A DNA stretch of 64,000 nt from Prinia subflava (lineage: Eukaryota > Chordata > Aves > Passeriformes > Cisticolidae), in NCBI RefSeq assembly GCF_021018805.1, contig NC_086247.1:141480102-141544101 (forward strand). The letters run 5' to 3'. How positions within the stretch are numbered: position 1 is the first letter of the stretch; each line of letters opens with the position of its first letter. Under the pieces are notes generated by a model. That model had not been told where the DNA came from and ran no database searches. It saw nothing but the letters and a program-made list of their open reading frames with translations. Both the position numbers and the translations under genes were made by a program. Of the stretch, positions 13,199 through 26,484 are shown one piece after another.

Positions 13199-13360
13199 AT
13201 CACAGGAAAAAGGGGCTGGAAATAAACCTTTGGAGGTCATCTTGTCCACTGCTTTGCCTGAAGGCAGGATCAATGTTTCCTGACAGATGTTTGCCTGACC
13301 TAGTCTCCATGAAATGGGTACTAGAAGGATTTTTTAATCTTTGTGTGTTCTTAACTCTTT
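13199..13360 (-). mobile_element. Probable old CR1-like 3' fragment
   Basis: Read on the + strand, this shows the reverse-strand layout of an old CR1 3' end: a GGCTGGAAATAAACCTTTGG-like stretch followed by GGAGGTCATCTTGTCCA, then GGCAGGATCAATGTTTCCTG and CAGATGTTTGCCTGACC. The order and spacing match the older CR1 subfamilies found across birds and reptiles, in which 'GGTCATCT.GTCCA' is followed by 'GCAGGATCA' and 'GATGTTTG.CT.ACC'. Divergence is high and the upstream boundary is uncertain. Confidence 0.55.
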
Positions 13361-16274
13361 CAATTGCTTGGAAGTCAATAAGGTTACTACTCCTGTTTCT
13401 TGCCCAAGCTGCCTTGATCACTGTGAGATTTCTCATGTGTTCAGTGTGAATCAGACTTTTGTCTTCTTCCAGTGATGACATTTAAATCTAGGAATTACAA
13501 TGAATCCTCACTTCATTAGTCAAATAAAAAATGTTGTTGTGATGTTAAGGACTCTATAAACTCTGTCCATAGCAGAAAAGGATATTCAAACAAGTGGATT
13601 ATTATGAGTGGACTCCAGTAAATAACAACAAAGTACCTGAAGCAAAGTAAGTATATGAAAATCCATGTCTTTCTTGATGCAAAACAGATATTTATAGTTT
13701 AGTGGCTAAGCAAGTATTAATAATTTACTCTGCCAAGAATAACAGTCCATTTTATACACACTCAGCTGAATTATACAACAGAAAATGAAGAGATTTGTCT
13801 GCTATCTCTAGAAAAGCTTCTTTTGAAAATCAGGTCTTATTTTCACAGATGTAGTTTCATTGTGCAGCACATCTGTGCTGGCAGCCAAGAAGTACAAATG
13901 GAAGTCCAAGAAACAACACCTTTACATCCACAAACCACAGAAATGTGTGCAACTGCTAGTTAGGTCTTTCATTCACTCCTCCTTCTCCTTTTTCCCCCCT
14001 TTTTTCATTTGATATCCATTTATCCACTGCAAAGGTATATTTTATTTGTTCAGAGCATTGCCACGTTCCTCCTTCAAGCTGCCATGGGATGAAGAAGCAG
14101 GTATGCATGGCAGGGAGCTGTCTGACTGATGCAGGTGATGTTTATCACCTCCTTGCATTCATCTGCAGGTGTACCCAGAAGTGTCACTTGCTGATGCCTT
14201 TGTGACACAGAGCAGAGGATGGCTCTGTCTGGATGAGGTGAAGCACACTCTGTTATGAGGAATTATGGAATACCTGGAGTGTGGGTCCCTCCCTGTCCCA
14301 GCAGCTGCCTGTCCATAGCATGGGTTGGCTTCAGATCCTGCAGGACCTTCCCTTCCAACCCGGGCAGTGGATCAGCCCAGCCACTCATCATGTCCTACAA
14401 AGACAGAGAAGGGAGGCTCATTCTCAATGGAACACATGAAATCTTTTTTTTTCCAATAGAATTTAGAGTGAAATTGGTCTGTAATCACCTCATGCAGAAA
14501 TGTTCTTGGCAACGCTGTAATTTGGGTATCAAAAATGCCATTTTTGCATAGTGAGTAGACTGTTAGTGGGGCTATATTCTGGCTTGCTGTGAGATCATGG
14601 TAATCACAGAATTCAACAAATTAATTTTCTACTCCTCATTAACTTCAGCTTTTGCCTGGATTAATTTGAACCAGCTGTAATTCATCTAGGCTTTGGTCTC
14701 CTTCCTGCTCTGAGAGATAACTGGTAAACAGCACCATCTGCATGGAACAAGAGAGTTGAGACTTCACTTTCAGTTAAAGACTATGTTTTGTTTTGCTTTT
14801 TTTTTTTATATTTTCTTTGCAGACAGCAAAGCAGCACCAGCTGAAATTAATCTTTATGATGAGCAAACAACTGATTCAGTCCTTGTGAGCACCCAGCTGG
14901 ATTAGTGGGACAGGAAAAGATTTACACTAAGTAAGCAATTGCTTTCTACACCACATAGTCAGAGGAATCACCATTGCTTGTGTGTGCTGCTGTTGGCACT
15001 TGTTTGCCTGGCGGTCACATCTGCACCCCTTATACTGGTACTGTGCCAGAATGTCAGCTGGGCCAAATTAGTGTCCTCTCACCATGTCAAACACAATTCA
15101 GCTCCCTGTTTGGAATGTTCCTTTCAGCAGGAAAATATACAAATGTGTGTAATTAAAACATGCACAGAGAAAACATATATACAGTAAGGAAAGGTTTTTA
15201 ATCTTCCTAAATCTGAAAAGAAAGCAAAAATAGCTCTGCCTCTGTTTCTCTCTCAGATTAATAATTTATTTTTCACTATGAGTTTCTCTCACAGTTTAAT
15301 AATATATTTGTGATAGCGACTGAGGCCATACAGCAATGACATTCTTACCTCAGTGATTGACTCATAAACCAACACAAAATTATTTTCTCCCTGGCCCAGA
15401 CAACAGTTGAATAAATACAATAACAAAGTGGATCAGACAGATCAACTCTGCCTGAGAACCTCAAAATATAAAACAAAAATAAATCACTTTCAGAATCTGT
15501 GGAACAAATTTAAGATAAAATATCTTATCATCCAGTTGTTCTGGTTGAAGAGCAAATTAAAGATAACTAAATGGTATTATTTTTAAATCAAATTGCAATT
15601 AAATATAATCTCTAAAATGGTTCATTATCTCCCAGTTTGTGTGAATAATAAAAGTTGTTCTGTAAAATTGCAATTTGAATTTTTAAGTAACTTTCCTAAT
15701 GTCTTGAATTCCAAGAGACTTTGTGTGACTACAGCTCATGCACAAAACTTCTAACTATTAAATATAATAGTGATTATGTATGCTAATAAAATTGCTAAAA
15801 ATTACTTGCATTTCCCATTCACTAGAAACTATTTACTTATCTGAATTCAACAATTTCTATCTTCCCCATCCATCCTGACTGACATGTATAAGTAACTAGA
15901 GAAAAAGGTCATCTGTTAATTTCTAAATATTTGTCTAAACTAAACCAAATTACATTTAGTAAACTCTTCAGTAGATTTCAATGCTTTGTCAGAAAAAAAT
16001 TAATTCATTCATAAACCATAATTAAGATTTTGGTTTATTAAGGTAAGGAGACTTAACAGGAAATGGAATGTCTTTCTAAGATTTTTTTCAATGAAAGATC
16101 TTCATGAAAGAAAGTTAAAAATAGTTTTCACATGAAAAAAATCTCTTTTCAGGAGAACCTAAAGCAAACAGCTATATTTTACTCTTAGGTCTTTAGTGTC
16201 TTCTGGAGACTGCTGAAACCACAAATTAATGTGTTTAAATAAAATAAATAGGGGGTTATGACAATTTCTGAGGT
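13361..16274. other. Unique AT-rich noncoding DNA
   Basis: No gene is recognised. Short open frames at 14255-14551 and 14939-15187 have no identifiable domain. The exon-like segment near 14.82 kb is listed separately. The region 15230-16050 is very AT-rich but not simple sequence, with many TAATTA/ATTTAAAT words. Confidence 0.6.
14823..14930 (+). other. Exon-like segment (weak candidate)
   Basis: A strong polypyrimidine tract ending TTTCTTTGCAG (to 14822) precedes this 108-nt segment, and CTAA|GTAAGC at 14930/14931 resembles a splice donor. One frame, entering at the G of the acceptor (GAC at 14822-14824), stays open for 27 codons, reads SKAAPAEINLYDEQTTD near its start, and stops at TAG 14903-14905. 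I do not recognise the peptide. The frame is short enough to occur by chance, and a coding exon would have to be a terminal one or noncoding beyond the stop. It could equally be a chance pairing of splice-like words. Confidence 0.15.
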
Positions 16275-16749
16275 CACATTTGAAATCCTGTGTTCAGTGT
16301 TGGACATTGAGGTGCTGGAGCCTGTTCAGAGAAGGACAGGGAAGGGTGTGGAGCACAAGTCTTATGAGGAGCAGCTGAGGGAGCTGGGAGTGCTCAGTCT
16401 GCAGAAAAGGAGGCTCAAGGGGAAATGAATTGCTCTGTACCATCAGCTGAAAGGAGGTTGTGCCCACGTGGGGTGTGTCTCTTCCTCCAGGTATGAAGTG
16501 GTAGAACAAGAGGAAATGGCCTCCAGTTGTACAAGGTGATGTTTAGATTGGATATTAGGAGGAAATTCTTCACTGAAAGGCTGGTAAGCATTGGAACAGG
16601 CTTCCCAGAGGTGTGTTTGAGTCCCTATCCCTGAGGGTGTTTAAAAGATGTGGCACTTAGGGACATGGCTTACTGGTGGACTGGATTAACAGTTGGACTT
16701 GATGATTTCAAAGATGTTCTCCAAACTAAACAAGTTTATGAGTCTATAT
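16275..16749 (+). mobile_element. CR1 LINE 3' fragment
   Basis: A 5'-truncated CR1 copy. The read-through order matches the CR1 pol C-terminus and 3' end: GAGGTGCTGGAGCCTGTTCA, then AGTCTTATGAGGAGCAGCTG, GAAAGGAGGTTGTGCCCA, TGTTTAGATTGGATATTAGG, ATTCTTCACTGAAAGG, AGCATTGGAACAGGCTTCCC and GTTGGACTTGATGATTTCAA. The last of these is the CR1 terminal motif. The tail (CAAGTTTATGAGTCTAT) is a decayed form of the usual octamer tail. Many substitutions and small indels break every frame, so it is not active. The minus-strand frame at 16294-16509 is its antisense shadow. Confidence 0.93.
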
Positions 16750-16848
16750 TTTGCAGACAGCAAGATCTTCTTAAATATTCAGCTGGCAGGTAAAAGCAAA
16801 TTCTGCATCTCCATATGTAAATGTCATAATAAAGTGCCACTTCAAGTA

Positions 16849-16883
16849 ATCATAGAATCATTAAGATTGGAAGAGACTTCTAT
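16849..16883 (-). mobile_element. Very short CR1 3' terminus
   Basis: Only the extreme 3' end of a CR1 is present, in minus orientation. On the + strand it reads ATCATAGAATCATTAAGATTG followed by GAAGAGACTTCTA, the reverse complement of the CR1 end. Sequence further on does not continue the CR1 consensus. It lies about 100 bp from the + strand copy, so the two 3' ends face each other. Confidence 0.8.
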
Positions 16884-19156
16884 GCATGATGGGTATCAAG
16901 GGATATTCTGGCTTGATACCAGAATCCAGAAAAAAATGTCTTCAGGTTTGTACCACTTTCAAAGAAGTTGTTTAAATGGCAGTTGTATCATGTTGTCCAG
17001 CTCATGGCTCTAGCAGGAACTTTGCAGTTGCTACAGAGGTACTTTCTTCCTTGGATGAGATCATGATGAACACATTCTTGTCTTTTTAAACTTGCCCTTG
17101 TTCCTTTTTACCTGAGGTTTTAGAACTGTATCCTCTCTATTTTCTGTCTTCACATTGTTTTCCTACTGTCTTCGAGCCATTTTGGTTCTTGTCTCTCAGA
17201 GATTTTACACACTTACTTGTTGTTTGTAGTTCTCATAATCACATCAATTTTCACACCAATCTATGTGTTTGACAGTCTTTGTTTTTATCTTTGATCTGGA
17301 ATCTCAGTCAGACTTTCAGTTCATGAACTTGACAGTTGACTTGAGTCCTTATTTGATGCAGTCAGGGTTCCTAACTCCTTCAGTGGAAAAGTTGTTCCCT
17401 GACATTTTTTTAAGAAAGTCTTACCCTGATGGGTCATTCACAGATAGTTTCCAGATGTCTTCTTTAAAACAGTTTCAGATGATTTAAGCAGCATTCCTTA
17501 TATCCTGCCTTTGCTATTTATAGTCTCAGTTGTGCATAGGAATGGCAACCATGTATAAATTAAACGCAAAATTGTGCATCGAGTCTTGCTAAACCAAACA
17601 GAGGAGTGAAGTGTTCTGTGGCAGCTGTTGGTCACTCTTCTTGTCTCAGCTTCCGATCCGAGTTCATGTGAAGCACCACAGAGCAGAATAAAAGATAAAA
17701 TAGGAGGAGGTCCAGTAGCAGAGGCTGTAAACCCTTCTCCCTGCTAGAGCTCTCTGTTGTGGCGTGTGTCTTGTTCACACTGTGGAGGAGCAGTCATGCA
17801 GTCTCCCAGCTCTGGCAATCCTGTTGGGAGCACATCCTCAGCCAAATCTATGTGGGAGACCAATTACTTTTCCTAAGCCACTGTGAGATGCTTGCTGACA
17901 ATTGGAAATGTTTTTGGCAGCACTGGAGAAAGACTTGGATTTGGATAAAGACAAAGGTGCTGGCAGGGGTTTGGGCCTGTGGAGACAATGACAGGGTTGT
18001 CTCTAATTGAAAAAGAATCAGAATTCTTAATCCCTAACATCCCTCACATCCCTTCCCTGCAGAGAATTGACAGCAGTGAAGAAAGGATGGCCCTCCTCAT
18101 TCTAACCAAGTGACCAGGCAGATATTCACTGGAGTGCTGTAATAAGATCCCAAAGTTGCATGCAGTCCATAAGAATATCAACGTGATTCTTCAAAAGGAG
18201 AATTCCTATTTACTTCAGAGAAATCTGGGGAACTGATCACCAAACACTGCAGAAATAGTTTGTCAAGGTGTTAAAGTTTGGATCCAACTTATCAACTCCA
18301 CTCAGAAAGACTTTAGTAGTTTTCCCTGCTAAAAGGATGAGGAAAATGTTCTTCATTTGGTGGCTACATATTTTTCTATTTTCTTTAGGTGAGGGAAGCC
18401 TTGACAGATAAAATAAGGGATTATCTGTATGTTTCCTCTCACTGATTCCTCCCTTACTAGAACGACACAGATACCAGTTATCAAAGGACAAAGATTGAAT
18501 TCCAGTGCCAGGTTTCTAATGACAAAGAGGAAATAGTATAAAGAAAACATTTCTTCAGTACTCTGCCTGAATCTGACCTATAATGCATAATATCAGAACA
18601 AGAAGAGCATCTAGACTCAGAGAGAATTTGTGAGGGTTTGACCCCTTCTTTCTTCATAAAAGATTCATACATTAAATTTAAAAGTGGAAGAAGATATAAC
18701 CAATAGGTAGCAGACGAGTTAGGGCAACGAGTTTTGAAATCCTCCCCAGCACAACAAGCTAAGATTATTTTCCTTTTTCTATGTTTGGAATAACAGCATC
18801 CCTATAATTTTGATGAGTTTTGAAACAGTGCAGTTAGAGAATAGTTGTGCTTGTAGGCAAGGTCAGCTGATGGAACAATTTAGAAAGTGTGGGAATAGAA
18901 GGAGATGGGAAGCATCATAAAATTAGTGCTGCACCTTGCAACCTGTGGTGTGAAATGTGTTATAACAACATGGAGGGTCTGTTGTCTGGTTTGAAAATCT
19001 GGTTTAGAGACACAAATGTTTTCTTAGTGGGGAAAAAGTCTTGTGTGGGGTCATTTCTGTGATGCCTTCATTAACTGCACCATTATCATGCCAGACACAG
19101 CTTTGAGATGCTGCTCAGGGACTAAACACTTAGTTTAGTTTAGGTGGCAGACTGAC

Positions 19157-19184
19157 TATATATATATATATATATATTTTTTTT
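19157..19184. repeat. (TA)n microsatellite with T-run
   Basis: About ten TA units are followed directly by eight T. It is a typical hypervariable AT microsatellite, useful only as a marker. Confidence 0.9.
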
Positions 19185-19624
19185 ATAAGAGAAACAAAAA
19201 GGCATTTTTTAAACTTTTATAGATAAAATATTTTGCTTTGAGTCTTTTTTAAAAAGTCTAATTTAATGCTACCTTATATAAATTACTGAAAGTTAGAGCC
19301 AAATATTGTGTCAGCCTTTGTACAATGAGTTGGTAAAGTCTAAATTTCCAGGAATTAGAGGAAATCTCTCACTTGGGTCTGGTGCAGGGTAATCTATATT
19401 GCCCTGTAGCATGAGACTTATTTGTTATGTGATTTTAAAGATCAGCTTATGATTTCCAGTTTCTCAGCTCTTTTTGGAGAAGGAAAACTAAGACTTTAGA
19501 ATTACTACTTTATGTTCAGATTACTTTGTAGCATTTTCAGCGAAGAACTCTAAATAACTTACTCTTCCATGTCAGATACAGATATTCTCTGTGGAATCAG
19601 AACATATACTACTTTTTGTCTAGT

Positions 19625-19740
19625 CCTAATACTAACAAAATAAATTAAATACTAATTAATACTAACTAGTATAATTAGTAATACTAATTATAATAATTAC
19701 TAACAAAATACTAATACTAACAAAAAATTTAAAACTATTA
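19625..19740. repeat. TACTAA-rich low-complexity patch with inverted repeat
   Basis: The word CTAATACTAACAAAA appears near the start (about 19626) and again near the end (about 19710). Between them lies a near-perfect palindrome: TATAATTAGTA (19670-19680), one A, then TACTAATTATA (19682-19692). The patch is built from shuffled TAATAC/TTAGTA units and looks like local duplication plus inversion within AT-rich DNA. Confidence 0.75.
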
Positions 19741-20202
19741 AATGTTGATGGATTATAGTTTTCTAGATTTATCTTAAACATAGTAAACTTGCACAATTTG
19801 ACATCATCATTGTCCTAATAAATAACTTTATGCCTCATTCAGGCTCTGACATCTGTGATTGTAGCCAATAAATAAAACCATATTAAATATTTACAATTGA
19901 ATAGACAGAATTTCATTGATTTGTCAATGATTTCATTGATGTTTATTGATGACATGGCAACATTCTTTGTTCAGAGATATGGGTAATTACACTTTCTAGG
20001 AAAAGGTAACCTGACCTTACAGATATTAAGAATCAAATGCAGGTGATCAAATGTTCACACTTTCATAAGGATGGCATTTTAGGGGAGGTGGAATGTAGGA
20101 AGTTAATCTGTTTAGTATCAGTCCAGATCACTAAAACTTCTGAATTCTAGTCTATATTTTGCTTAATTTCTATCCTGTTATATTTATGAAGATATCAAAT
20201 GC

Positions 20203-20249
20203 CTTTTTTGTTTGTTTGTTTTGCTTTTTTTGTTTTGTTTTGTTTTGTT
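20203..20249. repeat. TTTG/TTTTG simple repeat
   Basis: Three TTTG units pass into TTTTG units after a short T-run. It is a low-complexity simple sequence. Confidence 0.85.
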
Positions 20250-21654
20250 ATTTCATTAATTAGGCTTCCTTAGGACAATTACACCCTTTTAATTCGTTTT
20301 TTCTTGTTGGCATTTAGTTTTTTTCTTTGACTTATTTCAAAGATTTGGGTTTAGTAATGACAGAATTACAAGTTAGCCATTATTCCAGAGTCTAGGGAGC
20401 AATGACACATTGTTGACACTGTGCTTGTTCTCACAGAAATCAGCAGCAATGAGTCAATAATTAGCTAGGTAGGCTCTCATGTGATAGATGAGGCACCATG
20501 TATCTGGCAGATATATTCTACAAGCTGAGCTATTATAATCTTTTTTTCCCTCTAGGCTGGAATTATAATATAAATAAACCTGGAATCAGGTGAAAGCAAA
20601 CTCATTTGAGGCCTTTTTGATACTTAGGAGTTAACAAGGTTTGACTGTAAAATTTAGCAAAGTTTGCAAACTTCTGCCTAATTAAAATGAAATGGGCTGA
20701 TGCAGAAAGTCTGAGAGAAAAAAAAAAAAACAACCCATGCTTCATAGGTAATGTTCTCAATTCAAACCTAGAAAAACTTACCAAGTCAGGTATAAATTCT
20801 TCTTTGTGTTCCAGCTGTGACTAAAAAGCCAGATTAGAAGCAAGGAATTTATCCCATGTGATGCAGAAATAAGGAAAAATTGAAACTCACGAAAACTGAA
20901 ACCAACAGTTCTATTTCTGTTCACTGAGCATAGAGTGACAGATGACATTGATTGTAGAGGCCCCATCCATCAGATTTAATGACCTCATAATAAAACTGCT
21001 TAAGTATTCAACAATAAGACATATAGTCATCATATTACAGCATTTTTCTCAGGAAACAAATTTCACCTGTAAGTAGGAGAGAACAAAAGCCAGGAAATTA
21101 GGACTCTAGGAAAAATATTGATTTTAAAATACTGTAAGTGGAGGCAAAAGATGTATTGGTACCTCTGATTATGCTTCTACAAGGTTATTCTATCTACTAC
21201 AGCTGTAGGTGTTGTGTGAAATACTTAGTACTTTTTCCAAATAAGAGAAGTGCAATTCTGTTTGCAGCATAAAACTGGGTACAGAAATCGGTGGCTGTGA
21301 GGGAAAGGGGAGCTGATTTAGCCAGTGACGGTGTCACAATCAAACCTGATACCTGAGAGTCATCTGACCAACAAAAGATCTGACATGATGATACTGAAAA
21401 ATGTCTTGATTATGCTGAGTAACAGATGATATCACCATCTGTACTAGTTTCAGGAGTATCATAGGCATCAGCAGGAATATGAAATTTGTACTCATATTAT
21501 AAATCCCTCTGCTGTGCTTTGTTTTCTTTCCCTGTTCAGATTCATTTCTTGCTGCTGCTTCTAACAGTAGCTTCAGTGAGATCTTAATAATTAGCCACTT
21601 TCCCTGATCTTAATCTTATTTAATTTAGAATTTTTATTTATGGATGATACTATC

Positions 21655-21780
21655 TGTTTTCCTTCTTGGTTTTTCATTGTTTGTTTGATTTTGGTTATGT
21701 TGGTTTCTGGTTGGTTTTTTTTTTCTTTTCTTTTGCATTTGTGGGGTTATTTTGGTTGTTTTTGGTTTTTTGAGTATTTT
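21655..21780. repeat. T/G-rich low-complexity tract
   Basis: About 125 bp consists almost only of T and G with a few C and A (GGTTTTT, TTGGTTG words). It generates a meaningless Lys/Asn/Thr-rich frame on the minus strand (21634-21828). Confidence 0.75.
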
Positions 21781-24589
21781 GACCCTTTCTTGGCTTGAAA
21801 AGAAACTAAAGAATAGAATAATAAACATTCAAAATATGATGACAATAGGACAAATGTGTTCTGTGGTTTAAGCCTATTTAGTTAGCTGCAGTCCCTGTGG
21901 GAATTAACTTTTCCATTGTTTTCTCTTCTCTAGTTTCTTCTTGATTATTGCATTTAATTTAATTTCATGAATTTTAATTTTCTCCTGTCATTCTTACTCT
22001 TTTTCACATTTTCTTTTATATTTATTCAGGTTTTAGGAGTACAAGCTTGAATAAGTCAGAAAAACATTCAGCACTTCACTCTAACATTCTTGAAATACCT
22101 CTTTATTCAGAATTATCTGTTTTGTAGAAGTTTCACTTTCATCCATGGATTGCATCCTAGACAATTCTTTCCCTTATGTCCTTTTCTTTTTATATATTTT
22201 TTTTGGTGGTTTATCTCTAAAACATTAATTAAGCAACGCTTCTTTCATTAGGCCTCCTTTTGTTTCCAGAATAATGAAGAAAGAATCAAAGCAAAGGTCA
22301 GATGATATGGAAGGTGTCTATTTGATTTTTTAAAAAAATAATGGACTTTCTAGAGGAGAGCACAAGATTTCCAGCTAAGGCATGACTTTCAGGCTGAGTT
22401 GAGCACCTGCAGCTCCTACCAGCTTTGGAGGAATGTGTGCATCCTAAGCATCCCTGAAAAATTAGCCCAGTGCCCTTCCATTGCACTTCTCCAGCTGCCA
22501 AACACAACAGGAATCCAGTGGAAGGAAAGGGATTTATCTTGAAACAGGTGCACATGTGGATTCAGGAGGGAGGAAAAAGGGAATGTCTGTTAGCAAAATG
22601 TGCTTGCCCACCTGGTATTTCATCTAAGGTTATATAAACTGTTCATTTCATACGACCAACTTGCTGGCTATGGCTTATTTGGAAAAATTACAGTACATGA
22701 TGCTAAATAGAGACAGAATGAAAAAAAGTGGAAGGAGGGAGTTAAAACTACATAACGCTGATTAAACCCAAACCCCCCATATAATTTGGTACAGAAAAAA
22801 CAGAGTGGAGTACAGATATTTCATTTTACTAGGAATTTGGTCAGTGCTTCTGACTCTTTGTAAGAAATGATCCTAAATATGAGATATACTAGTCCTTAAG
22901 GTGGAAAATTTTGTCAAAAAAATCTTATTTTATTAGGAAAAGTCAGAAGTTGTTGCCTTGGCATTCAGGAATAGAACTGCAGACTCTGAACTGAGTGTCA
23001 AACAGCAAGGCAAAGAAAGAAAGGTCTACACAGCTCTCCCCCCTGCCAAAATAGACATGGCAAGCAGGAAGGTAGGATGTCTTGAGAGAGAAGTGGCTAG
23101 AGCATCTGTTTTATTTTAATAGTTATTGAATTGATATGCAAGGAATAAAGAATTCAGAATGCCTTCATTAGAACTATCCTATTAAAATCCATTTTCTTAC
23201 TAGTAGAACTGTGTAGAAAAGTGTATTTTCTTCTGGAGGGTTTGTGAGACTTGCTGTGTTTGAAAGCCAAGAGATAAAATGAATCAGTGTAAGGCACATC
23301 TTCAGCTGATACCGTCATGAGACCCACATATTTCCTTATAAAGATATCAGAAATGTGATGGCTTCAGAAGCACTAAGCTGGGCATGACAGAGCAATTAAA
23401 TAAAGGGAAACTGGTAGGATGACTTGCCAGACCTTGGTTGAACCTGTCTTGGTCTGTTTTGAGTGGTTTTCCTCCTTGTTAAGCCATAACATCTTTCCAA
23501 AGAGCAGCTGTCTATTCCCTGATTTGCCTAATTTGTGCTTACTTTCCAATGACATGATATGATGTAACACTATTTTTTATACCTATATTTTTAACAGTTG
23601 TAATGGTATTTGATTTCTGTTAAGCAGAGAATTTGAAATAGGAGAATTCTGACTACTTGATGAGTTTGGTGAATGGTAATTTTGGTATAACTGGACTGTT
23701 AATTCTAATATTTTTGTGTTTTATTTATATTTTAGAAGGGCTAACAACAGATTCTTTCCTTAATATTTTTGGCTTCCCATAAACAGAGTTAGAAATTAAC
23801 ATATAATAATTTGTTAATTTCAGTTACCAATGACTGTAATTTAAATCTACTATATAAATCTGAGGAAACTAATCTCTATTTTTAACCAAAGCTGCTGCAA
23901 GCCAACTTTATTTGCAGTGAATATGAATTATGCTCATGCTCCATAGTACAATTTACTTTTGCAGATAATGGCCAATGCTTGAAGGACAAAGAGTTCTGCT
24001 GCTCAGCTGATGTCTGATAACTTGGTGCACCAGACCAGCTAGAAGATTAGGTATCAAAGCAATCAAATTCTAAACCAAATCATAACAAAAGAAAGGTAAG
24101 AAAAGGTATCCAGTGTACCCAGATCTGTTCTATTAAGCCTTTACAGTTAATCCAGTGGAATGTTGGTATGACTTCTAACATAATTTAATTTTTATACAAT
24201 AAAACTCCAATTTAAGAACCATGCAAGAGTCTCTACAGAACGTTTTGATTAAAATAATGTAATTATCAGTATAGAAAGCTACATTAGCATAAGCAAATCT
24301 CACAGCATCTCTGTCATACTTCAGATGTAAACTATTGAGCTGAAAAACTTTAATTCTGAATTAACTTGCACAGAAATTGACACTTAAATAGTAGAATGCA
24401 TTAATTATGAGTGATAAAATTATTTTTGTGCACTTATGTTTATAAATTATCTTAATCACTCCTACCAATACTAAGACAGAACTGTAGAGTTTGCTTTCCT
24501 TAATGGTAGCAAGAATTGTAAAAAATAAAAACTTTTCCCTCTAAAATGAGTGTGTATTTTGAACCAATATTTTTTATAGCAAGCTTGCC

Positions 24590-24677
24590 CAGCTGTCCTG
24601 TGCAGGGCTGGGAGTCAGAGTTTAATGATCCCTGTGGGTCCCTTCCAGCTCAGGATATTCTGTGATTCTATGATTCT
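24590..24677 (+). mobile_element. CR1 LINE 3' terminus with octamer tail
   Basis: Only the last part of a CR1 3'UTR is present: GTGGGTCCCTTCCAGCTCAG, GATATTCTGTGATTCTATGA and a terminal TTCT. This includes two to three of the ATTCTRTG octamer units that CR1 elements carry instead of poly(A). The sharp 5' truncation is typical of target-primed reverse transcription that stopped early. Confidence 0.92.
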
Positions 24678-26484
24678 AAAATGACCAGGGATAGGTCATA
24701 TCACATAATACATGTGCTAAACCTCAGATAAAAGTCATTAAAAATAGAGCACAGAGAAATGCCCACAATCACCTTAAACAGTGCTCCCCATTTCCACAGA
24801 AGTCACTTTCTACATGGAAGTGCAAGAATCAAGTGGCTTAATTGCTCATTTTTCTGTGAGCCTCTGGGATAGAGGATTTTTGTTTATTTAGTTCATAAAT
24901 ACTCCAGAGTAATTTACCCCATATTTATTTTCCACTAGTGCATCAATCATACTCATTTGACAGGGCTCTGGAAAGCATAATCTTTTGGACTGAGCATAAA
25001 AAATGAAATATGCCAGCCTTTTCAGAAGGTGATGTGAAAAAAAGAAATCCCTACACAACTAAATGCAAGCACCCTGTTAAACATATTTCCATGTGCATAT
25101 TTCCCTAAAGATGCAGAACTCAGTAATTCTCTATTTTTCCCCTCCCCTCTCTTTCAGCCCTTTCAGCTCCCAGGAGGATGGAGATGGAGTAAAACAGAAT
25201 CTTAGACTCCAGATCAATGTTCAAATGTCCAGCATTATATAGCAAAAAATATATTATATAGCAAGGATAAATAAAAAAGATAAATTATTTCTGAAGCCAA
25301 AATCAATCAGGATAACCTAGTCTAAACATCAGAAACTTTTCCCCTACAAGACAGAGTAAGAATGGAGGAGATAAAATAAAGTGACAAAATAAATCTGGAG
25401 GTTTTTCTATGGTTCTGAATTTTTCTACTATTAAAAAATGCACATCCTATTCTCAATAAGGTCTTTGTTTTCAGTACTCACAGTCAATTTTATTGTGTTA
25501 TTTTTTTTTGATGTATTAGGTCTAAATAAATACAACTTTTAAACAGCTTCCAAAGGATCAAATGTTTGTAATGTTTGCCATATATTTAGGAAGCTTTCTT
25601 TGCCAAAATTTAGATGTCTTTAATTTGAAGATTAAATGTTGTTTCTTTTCCAGAGAAGTTGATAAAACTTGTAATAGGTAATAATCATCTTCTGTTCCTA
25701 TGGTAGCACTGAAGAGTTTGAAATCTCCTGGAATATGTTGTTCTTACTTTCAAACTCTCTGATAATGACTGAGGAATCCTTTGGACCCATGGAATAACCA
25801 TATATTTCTTCCAGACTAACTAAATTGAAATCTATATTCTGCAGAGAATCTTATTGCCAGAAAACTGGACAAATTTAGTGTTGGCAAGACCTAGGTTGTA
25901 ATTTTTAGTTTTAATATTTTCTAGATTCCTACAGGCTGTGGGTCTGCACCACATCAGTTAGCCAAGGCAATTATTAATTATGCAATTAGCCAAGGCCTTG
26001 AGCTGTAAACCAAAAGCATGTGTAGCACGTCCAGGTCCTCAGCAATGGCAGGGGTCACCAGCAGTGAGCAAGGCACGTCCCCTGCCAGAGAAGCCACGAC
26101 GCTGCACCTGCAGCTTTTGAAGCAAGGGTTAATTGAGAGGTTAGCGTGGTGATGCACTGAGTAGCTGAAGATGATATGGCAGCAAAAACAGTCACATATG
26201 CAACTTATTTGGTCTAAGCCCCAACAAAGAAAACCTTTAGTAAGAAAGCAGAGAGCGTGTCGTTGCGTGTGCAGTGGGAACCCTTTTAGTTATGCCATGG
26301 TAAAATGCTTCCTCTCAGCTGTAAGCTGTATGCAGTAGACTCACAGTCAACAGATTTGTTGCCTAGTGAATTAAAACCAGATTAGGAAATGCTACCATCG
26401 CTCATTCTTTGTGTTCTGGTAAGACATAATAAGGGTTAATTTGATCTGCTTGTTTATCCAGTGCTACTGGAAGCTGTGTGCATA

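Larger units (their letters stand above)
16884..24589. other. Unique AT-rich noncoding DNA with simple repeats
   Basis: No gene is recognised. Open frames of 60-106 codons (for example 17263-17487 plus and 18237-18491 minus) lack any known domain. Simple tracts at 19157-19184, 19625-19740, 20203-20249 and 21655-21780 are listed separately. The rest appears to be unique sequence. Confidence 0.65.
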
